64,000 nucleotides of DNA, from the NCBI RefSeq assembly GCF_016616095.2, contig NZ_CP067089.2, positions 4,582,110 through 4,646,109 of the forward strand, read 5' to 3'. Below the pieces are notes generated by a model, which saw nothing but the letters and a program-made list of their open reading frames with translations, did no database searches and was not told the DNA's origin. Each line of letters starts with the position of its first letter. Position 1 is the stretch's first letter. Shown here in pieces: positions 19,895 to 28,250 of the stretch. A program made the position numbers and the translations under genes. Source of the stretch: Breznakiella homolactica (GTDB lineage: Bacteria > Spirochaetota > Spirochaetia > Treponematales > Breznakiellaceae).

Positions 19895-20647
19895 ATGATT
19901 CGGCTGAAGAATGAAAAACAGATTGATGAAATCCGAAAGTCCTGCCAGATGCTTTCGGCCATGTATAAGGAACTGATTCCCCTGGTTCAGCCCGGTGTTA
20001 CCACCCTTGAACTCGATCTCTGGGCCCAGGACTGGATAAAAAAGGCCGGTGGAAAACCGGCGTTTCTTGGTTACGGCGACAGATCAAACCCCTTTCCCGG
20101 GGCTCTGTGCATTTCGATTAATGAGGAAGTTATCCACGGTATTCCCTCAAAACGGAAAATCGCCGACGGAGACCTGGTTTCCATTGACAGCGGCATTGAC
20201 CTTGGCGGGTATATCAGCGACCGGGCCGTTACGGTGGAGGCAGGGACTGTGAGCGAAGCGGCCCATAAGCTCAATACCGTAACCCGGGAATGCCTTTACA
20301 AGGGTATCGAAGCGGCAAAAGCCGGGGACCGGCTTCTCCAGATTTCCCGGGCCGTATACAACCACGCGGCTTCCGGCGGTTACGGTGTGGTGCACCAGTA
20401 CTGCGGCCATGGGGTAGGGTTTGACGTTCATGAGGATCCTCAGGTCCCGAATTACCCTCACGGCCCCAACCCCCGGATGGTCCAGGGGCTGGTTATTGCC
20501 ATTGAACCCATGATCAACCTTGGGACCGGGGATGTGGAACTGATGGATGACGACTGGACCGTGGTAACGGCGGACAGTAAACTATCCGCTCACTGGGAAC
20601 ATACCATTGCCGTCTTTAAGGATCATACGGAAATTCTGACGGAATAA
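19895..20647 (+). CDS. map: Type I methionine aminopeptidase
   Basis: This 250-residue enzyme removes the initiator Met from nascent proteins. The five metal ligands are visible: D98 (SIDSG), D109 (SDRAVT), H172 (CGHGVG), E204 (IEPM) and E235 (HWEHT). The N-terminal zinc-finger extension is absent, so it is the short bacterial type. The preceding J-domain gene ends ten bases upstream and GGATAG precedes the ATG. It appears to be the last gene of the secG-to-map run. Confidence 0.95.
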   Translation: MIRLKNEKQIDEIRKSCQMLSAMYKELIPLVQPGVTTLELDLWAQDWIKKAGGKPAFLGYGDRSNPFPGALCISINEEVIHGIPSKRKIADGDLVSIDSGIDLGGYISDRAVTVEAGTVSEAAHKLNTVTRECLYKGIEAAKAGDRLLQISRAVYNHAASGGYGVVHQYCGHGVGFDVHEDPQVPNYPHGPNPRMVQGLVIAIEPMINLGTGDVELMDDDWTVVTADSKLSAHWEHTIAVFKDHTEILTE

Positions 20648-20735
20648 ACCGGAAAATAACAAACTTTTATTCCCCTGAACATAAAAACGTAACTTTTTCA
20701 CGATTATTTTATTATTATATATGTAATGCCTGCGT

Positions 20736-20764
20736 TTGTGGGTAAAATTTATTTCGAGTATATT
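20736..20764 (+). promoter_or_regulatory. Candidate sigma-70 promoter before the HtrA-type protease
   Basis: TTGTGG at 20736-20741 and TATATT at 20759-20764 are 17 bases apart within an AT-rich spacer after map. The protease ATG lies about 50 bases downstream, behind GGAG. Confidence 0.5.
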
Positions 20765-20813
20765 TAGTACAAACACAATTATGCATTATTTTCGACATTA
20801 GGAGCGTAGTTAT

Positions 20814-22310
20814 ATGAATTTAATGAAGAAACTGTCTTCAAAGAATTTTTTTGTCTTTAATTTAGTGCTTATTGGGGCTATTTTCGGGTTTTCCCTCGCT
20901 TTTCTTTCGTTTTCCTGTTCTACCCCCAACGCGAAGAAAACTGCCCAGGCCGAAGAAGCCCCGGTGGTTATTCCCGCTGACTCCCTGGCGGTAGCCGAAC
21001 AGCTTCAGACAGCCTTCAGGTCGGTGGCCAATAAGGTACAGCCTTCGGTGGTGGAACTCAAGACCGTCTCCATCCGCAAGCAGCAGGTTCCGCGGTTTAA
21101 CGGGATTCCCTGGGAATTCTTCTTCGGAAACCCCGACAGCGGGAGCCAGGAGCGGGAATTCCGTTCCCAGGGGCTTGGTTCCGGGATAATCGTACGGCGT
21201 GACGGCGATACCTATTACGTGCTGACCAACCAGCATGTGGTTGGGGACGCCACGGAAATCTCCGTAGCTACCAATGACGGCAACGAATACGCCGCGGAAC
21301 TGATCGGCGATGATTCCCGGAAGGATCTTGCCATGGTTTCGTTTAAATCTTCCGAATCCTATCCCCTTGCGGTGCTCGGCGATTCCGATTCGGTCAGGGT
21401 AGGCGACTGGGCCATCGCGGTGGGAAATCCCCTGGGCTTTATGTCCTCGGTAACCATGGGTGTGGTCAGCGCCGTCGGCCGGACCGGCGGCCCCGCGGGG
21501 AATATCAACGATTTTATCCAGACCGACGCGTCGATCAACCAGGGGAATTCCGGCGGAGCCCTGGTAAATATCCGGGGTGAGGTTATCGGCATCAATACCT
21601 GGATTGCCAGCAATACCTCCGGCGGCGGTTCCGTGGGACTCGGCTTCGCCATTCCCATTAATAACGCTAAACGTTCTGTGGATGAATTCATCAATTCCGG
21701 CCAGATTAAATACGGCTGGCTGGGGGTTTCCCTCATGGACGCGGACCGGGATCTGCTGACCGCCCTGAATCTCACCGGCAAACGGGGTGCCTTCGCTTCC
21801 CAGGTTTTCCTGGGTTCCCCTGCGGACAAGGGCGGAATTATGCCCGGCGACTTTATCACACACCTCAACGGCACGGAAATGCGGAGCAGAGACCAGCTCG
21901 TGCTGGCTGTGGGCGAGCTGAAACCCGGAGAACGGGCTACCTTCAAGGTAATCCGTGACGGTGCGACCCGGGATATTGAGGTCAGGATCGAAGAACGGAA
22001 CGACGAAGTCGCGGCGGAGAACAACAAGCTGTGGCCCGGGGTTTACGCGATCCCGCTTTCCGAATCCGTGCGGAGCAGCCTCAAACTCGATAACGACGCC
22101 AAGGGCGTATACGTGGCCGAGGTCATTGCCAAGAGTCCCGCCGCCATTATCGGACTCCAGCGGGGCGACCGTATTGTCGGAGTCAACGGGGAAGCGGCGC
22201 CGGATCTCGCTTCATTCTACAAGCTTCTGCGTGAAAAAGCTGACAAGGAAGTGTGGTTTGAGGTTATCCGGGGAGATTCCACCCTGGAAACCATGAAGTA
22301 CAAGCGGTAA
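20814..22310 (+). CDS. DegQ/HtrA-family serine protease with two PDZ domains
   Basis: This 498-residue envelope protease/chaperone handles misfolded periplasmic proteins. A membrane segment (about 16-34) ends at FLSFSC with C35, a plausible relaxed spirochaetal lipobox, so it may be a lipoprotein. The trypsin-like domain has H141 (TNQHVVG), D171 (RKDLAM) and S246 (QGNSGGAL). PDZ1 is at about 285-380 (KYGWLGVSL start) and PDZ2 at about 400-495. It stands alone between a promoter and a bidirectional terminator. DegP, DegQ and DegS cannot be told apart, but two PDZ domains exclude DegS. Confidence 0.95.
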   Translation: MNLMKKLSSKNFFVFNLVLIGAIFGFSLAFLSFSCSTPNAKKTAQAEEAPVVIPADSLAVAEQLQTAFRSVANKVQPSVVELKTVSIRKQQVPRFNGIPWEFFFGNPDSGSQEREFRSQGLGSGIIVRRDGDTYYVLTNQHVVGDATEISVATNDGNEYAAELIGDDSRKDLAMVSFKSSESYPLAVLGDSDSVRVGDWAIAVGNPLGFMSSVTMGVVSAVGRTGGPAGNINDFIQTDASINQGNSGGALVNIRGEVIGINTWIASNTSGGGSVGLGFAIPINNAKRSVDEFINSGQIKYGWLGVSLMDADRDLLTALNLTGKRGAFASQVFLGSPADKGGIMPGDFITHLNGTEMRSRDQLVLAVGELKPGERATFKVIRDGATRDIEVRIEERNDEVAAENNKLWPGVYAIPLSESVRSSLKLDNDAKGVYVAEVIAKSPAAIIGLQRGDRIVGVNGEAAPDLASFYKLLREKADKEVWFEVIRGDSTLETMKYKR

Positions 22311-22335
22311 TCCGCCGGTAATCCGCGGTAAATCC

Positions 22336-22366
22336 AAAAAAACCGGGACGAAAGTCCCGGTTTTTT
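22336..22366. terminator. Bidirectional intrinsic terminator
   Basis: AAAAAACCGGGAC and GTCCCGGTTTTTT pair around a GAAA tetraloop. The A and T runs are symmetric, so it can end transcription from both the protease gene (plus) and the amidohydrolase gene (minus), which converge here. Confidence 0.93.
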
Positions 22367-22386
22367 ATTGTTCCGATCGTACCTGT

Positions 22387-23586
22387 TCAGCGGGGCTCGT
22401 CCCACTGCGGAAGTCCAAGACCTCCGGGGTTGTACAGGAATCTGCCCTCCCGGATTGCGGCGATGCATTCCAGCTTTTTGTTTCCGCTGAAGCGTTTCCC
22501 TTCGCTGTCCGTATAACCGCAGCTGCCTTCGTGGAGCTTAAGTACCGTAATATCGGCGCAGCTCCCGGTATTCAGGGTTCCGAGTTCGGGGTGGCCGATG
22601 GCCGCCGCGGGCTTTACGGTTGTCCGGGCAATCACATCATCCAAAGGCAAACCCATGCTGAGGAATTTTGACATGACATGGGTGAGCCCGATGGCCGGGC
22701 CGGCGATATTGTCGGTATAAAGGTCTGTGGAAATGGTATCCGGAAAAAATCCCTGACGGCCCGCGGGAATGGCATTCCGGAAACTGAAACTCCCGGCGCC
22801 GTGTCCCAGGTCAAAGAGTATTCCTTTTTCCCGCGCTTCCAGGACGTAAGGTGCGATATGGCCGTCTGCTTCCAGAACCGGAATATGCCGGGCGAACACA
22901 TGGGTATGAATGTCCCCGGGGCGCATCTTTTTGAGGAGCAGGTCCTCGTAGCTCCGTCCCGGCGCGGGCCATACATCGAACATTGCCGGCAGGCCGCATA
23001 ACTCCGCCGCCTCCAGGGCTTTGTCCACGGATGTCCATGCCGGGTAGTGTTCCGTAAAGGGCGGCTCCGGGCGGTAATGGGCCGTCTTGATTCCGACGGC
23101 AATATCGGGGAACGCCGCGGCAAGTTCCGCCGCGATCCGGGAATGGAAGTTAGCCGGTTCCCGTTCCGTCTCCATGGAAAGCATACCGCCGGCCGCGATA
23201 TTGACGAATGCCAGTATGCGGACCTTGGCCTTGTCGATAACTTCTTCCTTGAAATTGAAAAAATCCCGCCATCCGCAGGTTCCGGCGTCCACCGCGGTGG
23301 TGACCCCCTGCTGCGGCATGTGGGCGTCGGCATCGACACAGCGCAGGGTGTCGCTGCTGACCGGAAGTTTCTGGCATATATGGCAGTGCATGTCGATGAG
23401 TCCCGGCGTAACGATACAGCCCGATACGTCGATAACCGTTTTTCCCTTTGCATCGGGAATGGATCCCTGCACCGCGGCAATCCGGCCGTCTCGCACCGCC
23501 AGGTCCCCTGGGCCGGACCTGGCGTTTGCGGGATCGATAATCAATCCGTTTTTCAGAATCAGGTCAAAGGTTTCCGCACTGGCCAT
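22387..23586 (-). CDS. Amidohydrolase/deacetylase-family metallohydrolase (EF0837-like)
   Basis: This 399-residue amidohydrolase-superfamily enzyme has the HxH metal motif at H67/H69 (GLIDMHCHI), a candidate bridging lysine in VGIKTAHY and later ligands in LGHGAGSF. It resembles the EF0837/Atu3266 group. Members of that group often lie beside SelA-like PLP enzymes and may hydrolyse acyl esters or amides of small hydroxy or amino acids. Such a PLP gene is present at 35.3 kb. Removal of an N- or O-acyl group from a sugar-acid intermediate is a reasonable guess. It starts directly after the RidA-like gene stop (minus strand) and ends the leftward lacI run. Confidence 0.82.
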   Translation of the reverse strand: MASAETFDLILKNGLIIDPANARSGPGDLAVRDGRIAAVQGSIPDAKGKTVIDVSGCIVTPGLIDMHCHICQKLPVSSDTLRCVDADAHMPQQGVTTAVDAGTCGWRDFFNFKEEVIDKAKVRILAFVNIAAGGMLSMETEREPANFHSRIAAELAAAFPDIAVGIKTAHYRPEPPFTEHYPAWTSVDKALEAAELCGLPAMFDVWPAPGRSYEDLLLKKMRPGDIHTHVFARHIPVLEADGHIAPYVLEAREKGILFDLGHGAGSFSFRNAIPAGRQGFFPDTISTDLYTDNIAGPAIGLTHVMSKFLSMGLPLDDVIARTTVKPAAAIGHPELGTLNTGSCADITVLKLHEGSCGYTDSEGKRFSGNKKLECIAAIREGRFLYNPGGLGLPQWDEPR

Positions 23587-24057
23587 TTAAAATATCTCGG
23601 CTATCAGTTCCACTTCCACCGGAATATTCGTATTCGGAAGGTTGTGGGTACCCATCACGGTCCGGGCATGGTATCCCCGTTCCTCAAACACATCCGCCAT
23701 AAGATCGGAAAAGCCGTCCATGACTTTGTCTATTTCATAAAAATCATTTCCCGCGTTCACCAGGGCGGTGGCTTTGACGATGCTCTTTACCCGGTCCAGG
23801 GTTCCCAGGTATTCCCGCATGGCATTGATCAGGATCGCCCCGCATTCCCGGGCGGCGGCGTATCCTTCCTCGGGGGTCAGGTCTTCCCCGATTCTGCCGC
23901 GGAATACCGGTTTCCCGGTGATCTGATCCTCCGGTCCGTGGCCGGAAGTATACAGAATATTCCCGATCTGGCGCAGTACCACCACGGGTTTCCGTTTCCG
24001 GTACCCAAAAACCGCTTCCCTGCCGTCGGGCAAAGTATACTGGTTCCGTAAACTCAT
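23587..24057 (-). CDS. RidA-like protein (YjgF/chorismate-mutase-like, PF14588 type), copy 1
   Basis: This 156-residue protein is of the Rid superfamily; canonical members hydrolyse reactive enamine/imine intermediates made by PLP enzymes. The order of motifs (LYTSGHGP, GRIGEDLTPEEGYAAAREC, LGTLDRVKSIVK, FSDLMADVFEERGYHARTVMG) matches the PF14588 branch rather than short RidA. AAGGAG precedes the ATG. It lies in tandem with a related copy and before the amidohydrolase gene. Imine hydrolysis is known for RidA; this branch is largely uncharacterised. Confidence 0.85.
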   Translation of the reverse strand: MSLRNQYTLPDGREAVFGYRKRKPVVVLRQIGNILYTSGHGPEDQITGKPVFRGRIGEDLTPEEGYAAARECGAILINAMREYLGTLDRVKSIVKATALVNAGNDFYEIDKVMDGFSDLMADVFEERGYHARTVMGTHNLPNTNIPVEVELIAEIF

Positions 24058-24092
24058 AGGGTCTCCTTTGAAAACCGCCGGATATCCGGGGT

Positions 24093-24557
24093 TCAGCGCA
24101 GCTTGATAATGCAGTCCACCGCCACAGGAACATTCATGGGCAGGCTGTATGCGCCCATGGCCGAACGGGCATGCATGCCCCGTTCACCGAATACTTCGAG
24201 CATCAGGTCGGAAAAACCGTTCACCACCGCGGGCTGCCCCGAGAAGTCTCCGCCGCTGTTTACCAGGCCCAGCACCTTTACGATACATTCAACCCGGTCG
24301 AGATCCCCGATGTAATCGGTTAGACACGCCAGGGTATTGATTCCGCAGCGGCGCGCCGCGTCGTAGCCCTGCTGTTCGGTTAGATCCGTACCAACCCTGC
24401 CGGTGTAAACCGGGGTTCCGGCATCGTCCAAGGGCAGCTGCGCGGAAACATACAGGAGGTCACCCGCCTGTTTTACCGGAACGGTTCCTTTTCCCCGGCG
24501 GTCCTTTTTAGGGAGGGTTATGCCAAGCTGTTCAAGCCTTTTTTCCGTCTGTCCCAT
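24093..24557 (-). CDS. RidA-like protein (PF14588 type), copy 2
   Basis: This 154-residue paralogue of the neighbouring Rid-type protein starts RLEQLGITLP and has DLLYVSAQLPL, GRVGTDLTEQQGYDAARRC, FSDLMLEVFGERGMHARSAMG. The two copies share layout but differ throughout, so this is an old duplication or two separate acquisitions. AAAGGAG precedes the ATG. It is the first structural gene after lacI in the leftward operon. Two Rid proteins together suggest that the encoded pathway makes more than one unstable nitrogen intermediate. Confidence 0.87.
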   Translation of the reverse strand: MGQTEKRLEQLGITLPKKDRRGKGTVPVKQAGDLLYVSAQLPLDDAGTPVYTGRVGTDLTEQQGYDAARRCGINTLACLTDYIGDLDRVECIVKVLGLVNSGGDFSGQPAVVNGFSDLMLEVFGERGMHARSAMGAYSLPMNVPVAVDCIIKLR

Positions 24558-24613
24558 TTGGTACTCCTTTATTTATTCAAGTGTATTGTCAGGTCCGTAC
24601 TGCCCTCAGGGAA

Positions 24614-25636
24614 TTATTTCCGGGACGGTTCATCCACGGTGTCTCCCGGTATCAGCTGGGTCTCGTACGTTTTGGTGAAGGGTGTTTTGACCTTGCCTTC
24701 AAGGATGTCGGTAAGTATGGTGATGCTGTCCTTTCCCATTTCAAAAAGCGGCTGTTTGATACTGGTAATCGCGGGCCCGCTGTACCCGTCGTCAAACAGC
24801 TTCTGGTTGTCAAAACCAATTACGGAAAGATCCTCCGGTACGGAAAAACCGAGACTTTGGACGCCCATGATTACCTGGGTCGCGATCCGGTCGTTGATGG
24901 CGAAAACCGCGGTGGGCCTGGCCTCCGGGGGGAGCTGCATCATTTCCCGGGCCGCTCCGTAGGCGGCTGAATAATCCGAATAAATATTTTTGATGTCGTT
25001 CTGTCCAATGGGAAATCCGTATTTCTGCATTACCTGGGTATACCCGTTAAACCGCTCCAGATTGACTTTCTTGTTGGGATCGCCCATAAAGAGGGCGATG
25101 CGCCGGTGGCCCCGGGCGATAAGATGCTCCACGGCGTTTTTTGCACCCTCAAGGTTGTTGACCAGAAGCTGGTTGACCCTGATGTCCTCAAAGTTGTTTT
25201 CAATCAGGAGAAAGGGGAAGTTGACCGAGGCGAGGTGTTCTATGATCGGGCGGTCCGTAAAAAGGGTGCCGTACAGAATAATTGCGTCGGAAATACCGTT
25301 GGTAAGAAACTGAATGTACCGGTCCCGGTATTCCTGCTCCTGCCCGAGGCTGCAGAAAATAACGCTCCGTTCGGATTTCGCGGCGGAATCCTCGAATCCC
25401 CGGATAAGATTGAAAAAAAACGGATGATGGAGATTGCGGAGCAGTACCGCGATAGCCCCTGCCTGCCGCCGCACCAGGGAACGGGCTGCGTGGTTGGGGA
25501 AGTAATTCATATCCTTTATTACCCGCTGAACCCGCTCCCGGATTTCCGGAGAGACATTATGGGCGCTGTTGATTACCCGTGAAACCGTTGCGGGGGAGAC
25601 ATTCGCCATCCGGGCGACTTCTTTTACCGTTACCAT
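24614..25636 (-). CDS. LacI-family transcriptional regulator
   Basis: This 340-residue DNA-binding repressor starts VTVKEVARMANVSPATVSRVIN, the LacI helix-turn-helix, and has the hinge helix NHAARSLVRRQ at about 47-58. A periplasmic-binding-protein-like sensor domain follows (about 60-330). It lies divergent to the sugar transporter genes. Three LacI-type operators lie in the intergenic region, the nearest only about 28 bases before its own ATG, which suggests autoregulation. AGGA precedes the ATG. The effector is unknown; a sugar or sugar acid used by this cluster is likely. Confidence 0.95.
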   Translation of the reverse strand: MVTVKEVARMANVSPATVSRVINSAHNVSPEIRERVQRVIKDMNYFPNHAARSLVRRQAGAIAVLLRNLHHPFFFNLIRGFEDSAAKSERSVIFCSLGQEQEYRDRYIQFLTNGISDAIILYGTLFTDRPIIEHLASVNFPFLLIENNFEDIRVNQLLVNNLEGAKNAVEHLIARGHRRIALFMGDPNKKVNLERFNGYTQVMQKYGFPIGQNDIKNIYSDYSAAYGAAREMMQLPPEARPTAVFAINDRIATQVIMGVQSLGFSVPEDLSVIGFDNQKLFDDGYSGPAITSIKQPLFEMGKDSITILTDILEGKVKTPFTKTYETQLIPGDTVDEPSRK

Positions 25637-25663
25637 ACCAGCATCCTATCAGTCCAGTGTACA

Positions 25664-25680
25664 TGTGAAATCGTTTTACT
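25664..25680. promoter_or_regulatory. LacI-type operator 1 (next to lacI)
   Basis: TGTGAAATCGTTTTACT matches the other two sites in this region and the usual LacI-family layout of two half sites around a central CG. It lies 28 bases upstream of the lacI start codon and could block lacI transcription. The 416-base gap between lacI and the binding-protein gene holds all three operators and the promoters; the AT-rich part 25770-25900 shows nothing else I can name. Confidence 0.7.
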
Positions 25681-25743
25681 GAATTCAGTTTATCATAGGG
25701 ATTTTAACCTGGCAAGGTAAAGATACGACAAAAATCGCCGGTA

Positions 25744-25760
25744 TGGTAAATCGTTTTCTT
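25744..25760. promoter_or_regulatory. LacI-type operator 2
   Basis: TGGTAAATCGTTTTCTT shares TAAATCGTTTT with operator 1. It lies 80 bases from operator 1 and about 207 from operator 3, so looping between sites is possible. Confidence 0.55.
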
Positions 25761-25906
25761 GATATATAGAATTTTAAAAATACTTTCGGAATAATTTTAC
25801 ATAATTCTTCTTTTCTTTAAAGAAATAATAACTCTATATATAATATATAAATACCTTAATACTTTTAAATATAATCATTGAAAATATAAAATCAGATAAA
25901 AAATTG

Positions 25907-25935
25907 TTGCATTACCCAGGGTATCATGGTATGAT
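25907..25935 (+). promoter_or_regulatory. Sigma-70 promoter of the sugar-uptake operon
   Basis: TTGCAT at 25907-25912 and TATGAT at 25930-25935 have a 17-base spacer. The predicted start is near 25942, so operator 3 covers roughly +9 to +25. That is a classical position for repression. Confidence 0.7.
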
Positions 25936-25950
25936 TCCTAGCATAAAATC

Positions 25951-25967
25951 TGTGAAAACGTTTTACC
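25951..25967. promoter_or_regulatory. LacI-type operator 3 (at the transporter promoter)
   Basis: TGTGAAAACGTTTTACC contains the perfect palindrome AAAACGTTTT and is the most symmetric of the three sites. It sits just downstream of the predicted transcription start of the binding-protein operon. Confidence 0.75.
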
Positions 25968-26052
25968 GGAAAAGGTAATTCATTGAATTCTGCCCTGGAA
26001 TTAGCCCGGGACAGGAATATGAAGGAAATTCAATTTTTTGGAGGAGATTGTT

Positions 26053-27294
26053 ATGCGCAGAAAGATGTTTTATGCAGTGATTGCACTGGCTGCGGCGGTT
26101 GTTCTGGTAACCGGATGCGGGAACAAATCCGCTGCGGGCGGCAAGCAGGTTACCATCACCTTTTGGGACGGCAACTGGAACGAAGAAACTTTCCCCAGGC
26201 TGCAGCAGATGTGGAATGAGAAATATCCCGATATAAAACTGGTCGGCGAATACCAGATTGACCAGGGAATGTTTGACAAGTATATGCTGTCCATGCAGAA
26301 CGGCACCGCCCCCGATGTGGTAGCCTGCGCCCTTGACTGGGTAACCACCCTGGGAAACGCCGGTCTTCTGGCTCCTCTGGATTCGTATATTGCCGCGGAT
26401 TCGGTGGATACCTCCCGCTACGTTCCGGGGGCGATCAAGGCTTCAACCATAGGCGGCAAGCTGTACGGACTGCCTTTCCGCAGCGAAACCTACGGTCTTT
26501 TCTATAATGTGGATCTCCTCAGGGCGGCGGGTTATTCCGAAGCACCCAAAACCTGGGACGAAACCGTGGCCGCTGCCCGGGCCGCGACAAAGGGCGATGC
26601 CGCCGGATATGGAGTATGCGGAACGAACTTCGGCAACTTCTCCTTCCAGTACATCACCATGCTGCGTTCCTCCGGCGGTTCGATCCTGACCCCGGACAAC
26701 AGCAAGTCCGCCCTGGATTCCCCGGTGGCAATACAGACCGCCGAGCTGTACCGCCGGCTGGCTGATTACGCCCCCGCGAGTATGCTGGAAAATGACAATA
26801 TCGCGAACCGGACCCTCTTTGCCAGCGGCAAGGTCGCTATGTACATGTCCGGGATTTACGATGTTCCGGAAATTCAGAAGGCAAACCCGAACCTGAATTA
26901 CGCCTGCGCCATGGTCCCCACCGCCAACGGGGCTACCAGGAAAACCATCCTGGGCGGATGGTCCGTGGCTATCCCTGAGAGCAGCAAAAACAAGGACGCC
27001 GCCTGGAAATTCGTTGAGTTTATCACCAGCCCCGAGGTCGCGGCGATTTATTCCAACACCTTTACCGGGACCGGCGCTCCCGCGGAACGGTTCGCCGGCT
27101 ACGACCGCAGTATTGTGCAGCCCCACGCGGACGCTCTCCAGTACGCCGAAGCCCTTCCCGCGGTGGGACCCATCGTCGGAATCCGCCAGGCTATATTCAA
27201 CAATCTGCAACTGGCCCTTTCGGATACCGAAACTCCCAGGGCCGCTATTCTCAAAGCTTCCGACGCGGTGAACAAACTGCTGTCGGAAAATTAA
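26053..27294 (+). CDS. ABC transporter sugar-binding lipoprotein
   Basis: This 413-residue extracytoplasmic solute-binding protein is of the sugar (family 1, MalE-like) type. The signal peptide ends in LVTGC with the lipidated cysteine at C22. The mature start VTITFWDGNWNEETFPRLQQ and the later WKFVEFITSPEVAAIYS are typical of this family. The ATG at 26053 follows GGAGGAG; an in-frame ATG at 26038 would be within or before that site. It is the first gene of the catabolic operon, under a LacI operator. A stable hairpin after the stop may favour its higher expression. Confidence 0.95.
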   Translation: MRRKMFYAVIALAAAVVLVTGCGNKSAAGGKQVTITFWDGNWNEETFPRLQQMWNEKYPDIKLVGEYQIDQGMFDKYMLSMQNGTAPDVVACALDWVTTLGNAGLLAPLDSYIAADSVDTSRYVPGAIKASTIGGKLYGLPFRSETYGLFYNVDLLRAAGYSEAPKTWDETVAAARAATKGDAAGYGVCGTNFGNFSFQYITMLRSSGGSILTPDNSKSALDSPVAIQTAELYRRLADYAPASMLENDNIANRTLFASGKVAMYMSGIYDVPEIQKANPNLNYACAMVPTANGATRKTILGGWSVAIPESSKNKDAAWKFVEFITSPEVAAIYSNTFTGTGAPAERFAGYDRSIVQPHADALQYAEALPAVGPIVGIRQAIFNNLQLALSDTETPRAAILKASDAVNKLLSEN

Positions 27295-27312
27295 TTCAAT
27301 AGACCGTGCCGT

Positions 27313-27337
27313 TCCTCCGGCGTCACAAGCCGGAGGA
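27313..27337 (+). other. Intercistronic hairpin after the binding-protein gene
   Basis: TCCTCCGGC (27313-27321) and GCCGGAGGA (27329-27337) form a 9-bp stem with a 7-base loop. No T run follows, so it is more likely an mRNA-stabilising or pausing element than a terminator. Confidence 0.6.
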
Positions 27338-27367
27338 GGGTGTGGTTTTCTGCGGGGAGTTGCATGG

Positions 27368-28249
27368 ATGAAGCTTAAAAAAATTACCCGGTCGGGGGTA
27401 CTGTACGTTGTACCGGCGATGCTTATCATTGCCCTGGTAATGCTGTACCCCCTCATCTATACCCTGGTTATGGGATTTTTCAAAAATACCCTTCAGATGC
27501 GGACCCCTGTATTCGCGGGATTTTCCCAGTATTTCAAGCTCTTTAACGATGAGGTCTTTATCAAGTCCATCGGCAATACCGTGGTCTGGACCGTGGGCAG
27601 TGTTTTTCTGCAGTTCGTTCTGGGCTTTATGGTGGCCATGCTTCTGCACCAGCCCTTTGTTAAATTTAAAGCCCTGCTCAGGATCCTGCTCATGGTGCCG
27701 TGGGTGCTTCCCAGCATCATCGGTTCCTCAGTCTGGAAATGGATGTACAACGCCGATTACGGGATTATCAATTTTCTCCTGAAATCCCTTCATATAATTG
27801 ATTCCAACCGCACCTGGCTTTCGAATCCGAAAACCGCCATGGCGGCGGTGATCGCGGTCAACGCGTGGAAAATGTTTCCCTTTGTTCTTCTCATGATTGA
27901 GGCGGCGCTCCAGGGAGTTTCAAAGGACCTGAAGGAAGCCGCCATTATCGACGGCAGCGGCAAACTGGGTATTTTCAGGAATGTTACCTGGCCGTCCATC
28001 GCGCCGGCGTGCTATTCGGTGCTGCTTCTCCTGATGATCTGGACCCTGAACGCCTTTACATTTGTCTACAACCTGACTCTGGGCGGACCGGCCCATGCCA
28101 CGGAAGTAATGGCTATGTTCATCTACAACAAGGCATTCACGCAGTTTGATTTTGGTATGGCGTCCGCGGCAAGTACCATTCTGTTTCTGCTGTCCATATT
28201 TGTGAGCATCTTCTATATCAGGATGACCAAAAAGAACGAGGAGATCTGA
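27368..28249 (+). CDS. ABC sugar transporter permease (MalF/UgpA-like)
   Basis: This 293-residue inner-membrane permease has six predicted membrane helices. The first begins near residue 10 (SGVLYVVPAMLIIALVMLYPL). The EAA loop that contacts the ATPase is EAAIIDGSGKLGIFRNVTWP. The start lies next to the binding-protein gene, downstream of a hairpin, with GGGGAG before the ATG. It pairs with the next permease. No ATP-binding gene is present in the cluster. Confidence 0.93.
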   Translation: MKLKKITRSGVLYVVPAMLIIALVMLYPLIYTLVMGFFKNTLQMRTPVFAGFSQYFKLFNDEVFIKSIGNTVVWTVGSVFLQFVLGFMVAMLLHQPFVKFKALLRILLMVPWVLPSIIGSSVWKWMYNADYGIINFLLKSLHIIDSNRTWLSNPKTAMAAVIAVNAWKMFPFVLLMIEAALQGVSKDLKEAAIIDGSGKLGIFRNVTWPSIAPACYSVLLLLMIWTLNAFTFVYNLTLGGPAHATEVMAMFIYNKAFTQFDFGMASAASTILFLLSIFVSIFYIRMTKKNEEI

Positions 28250-28250
28250 C

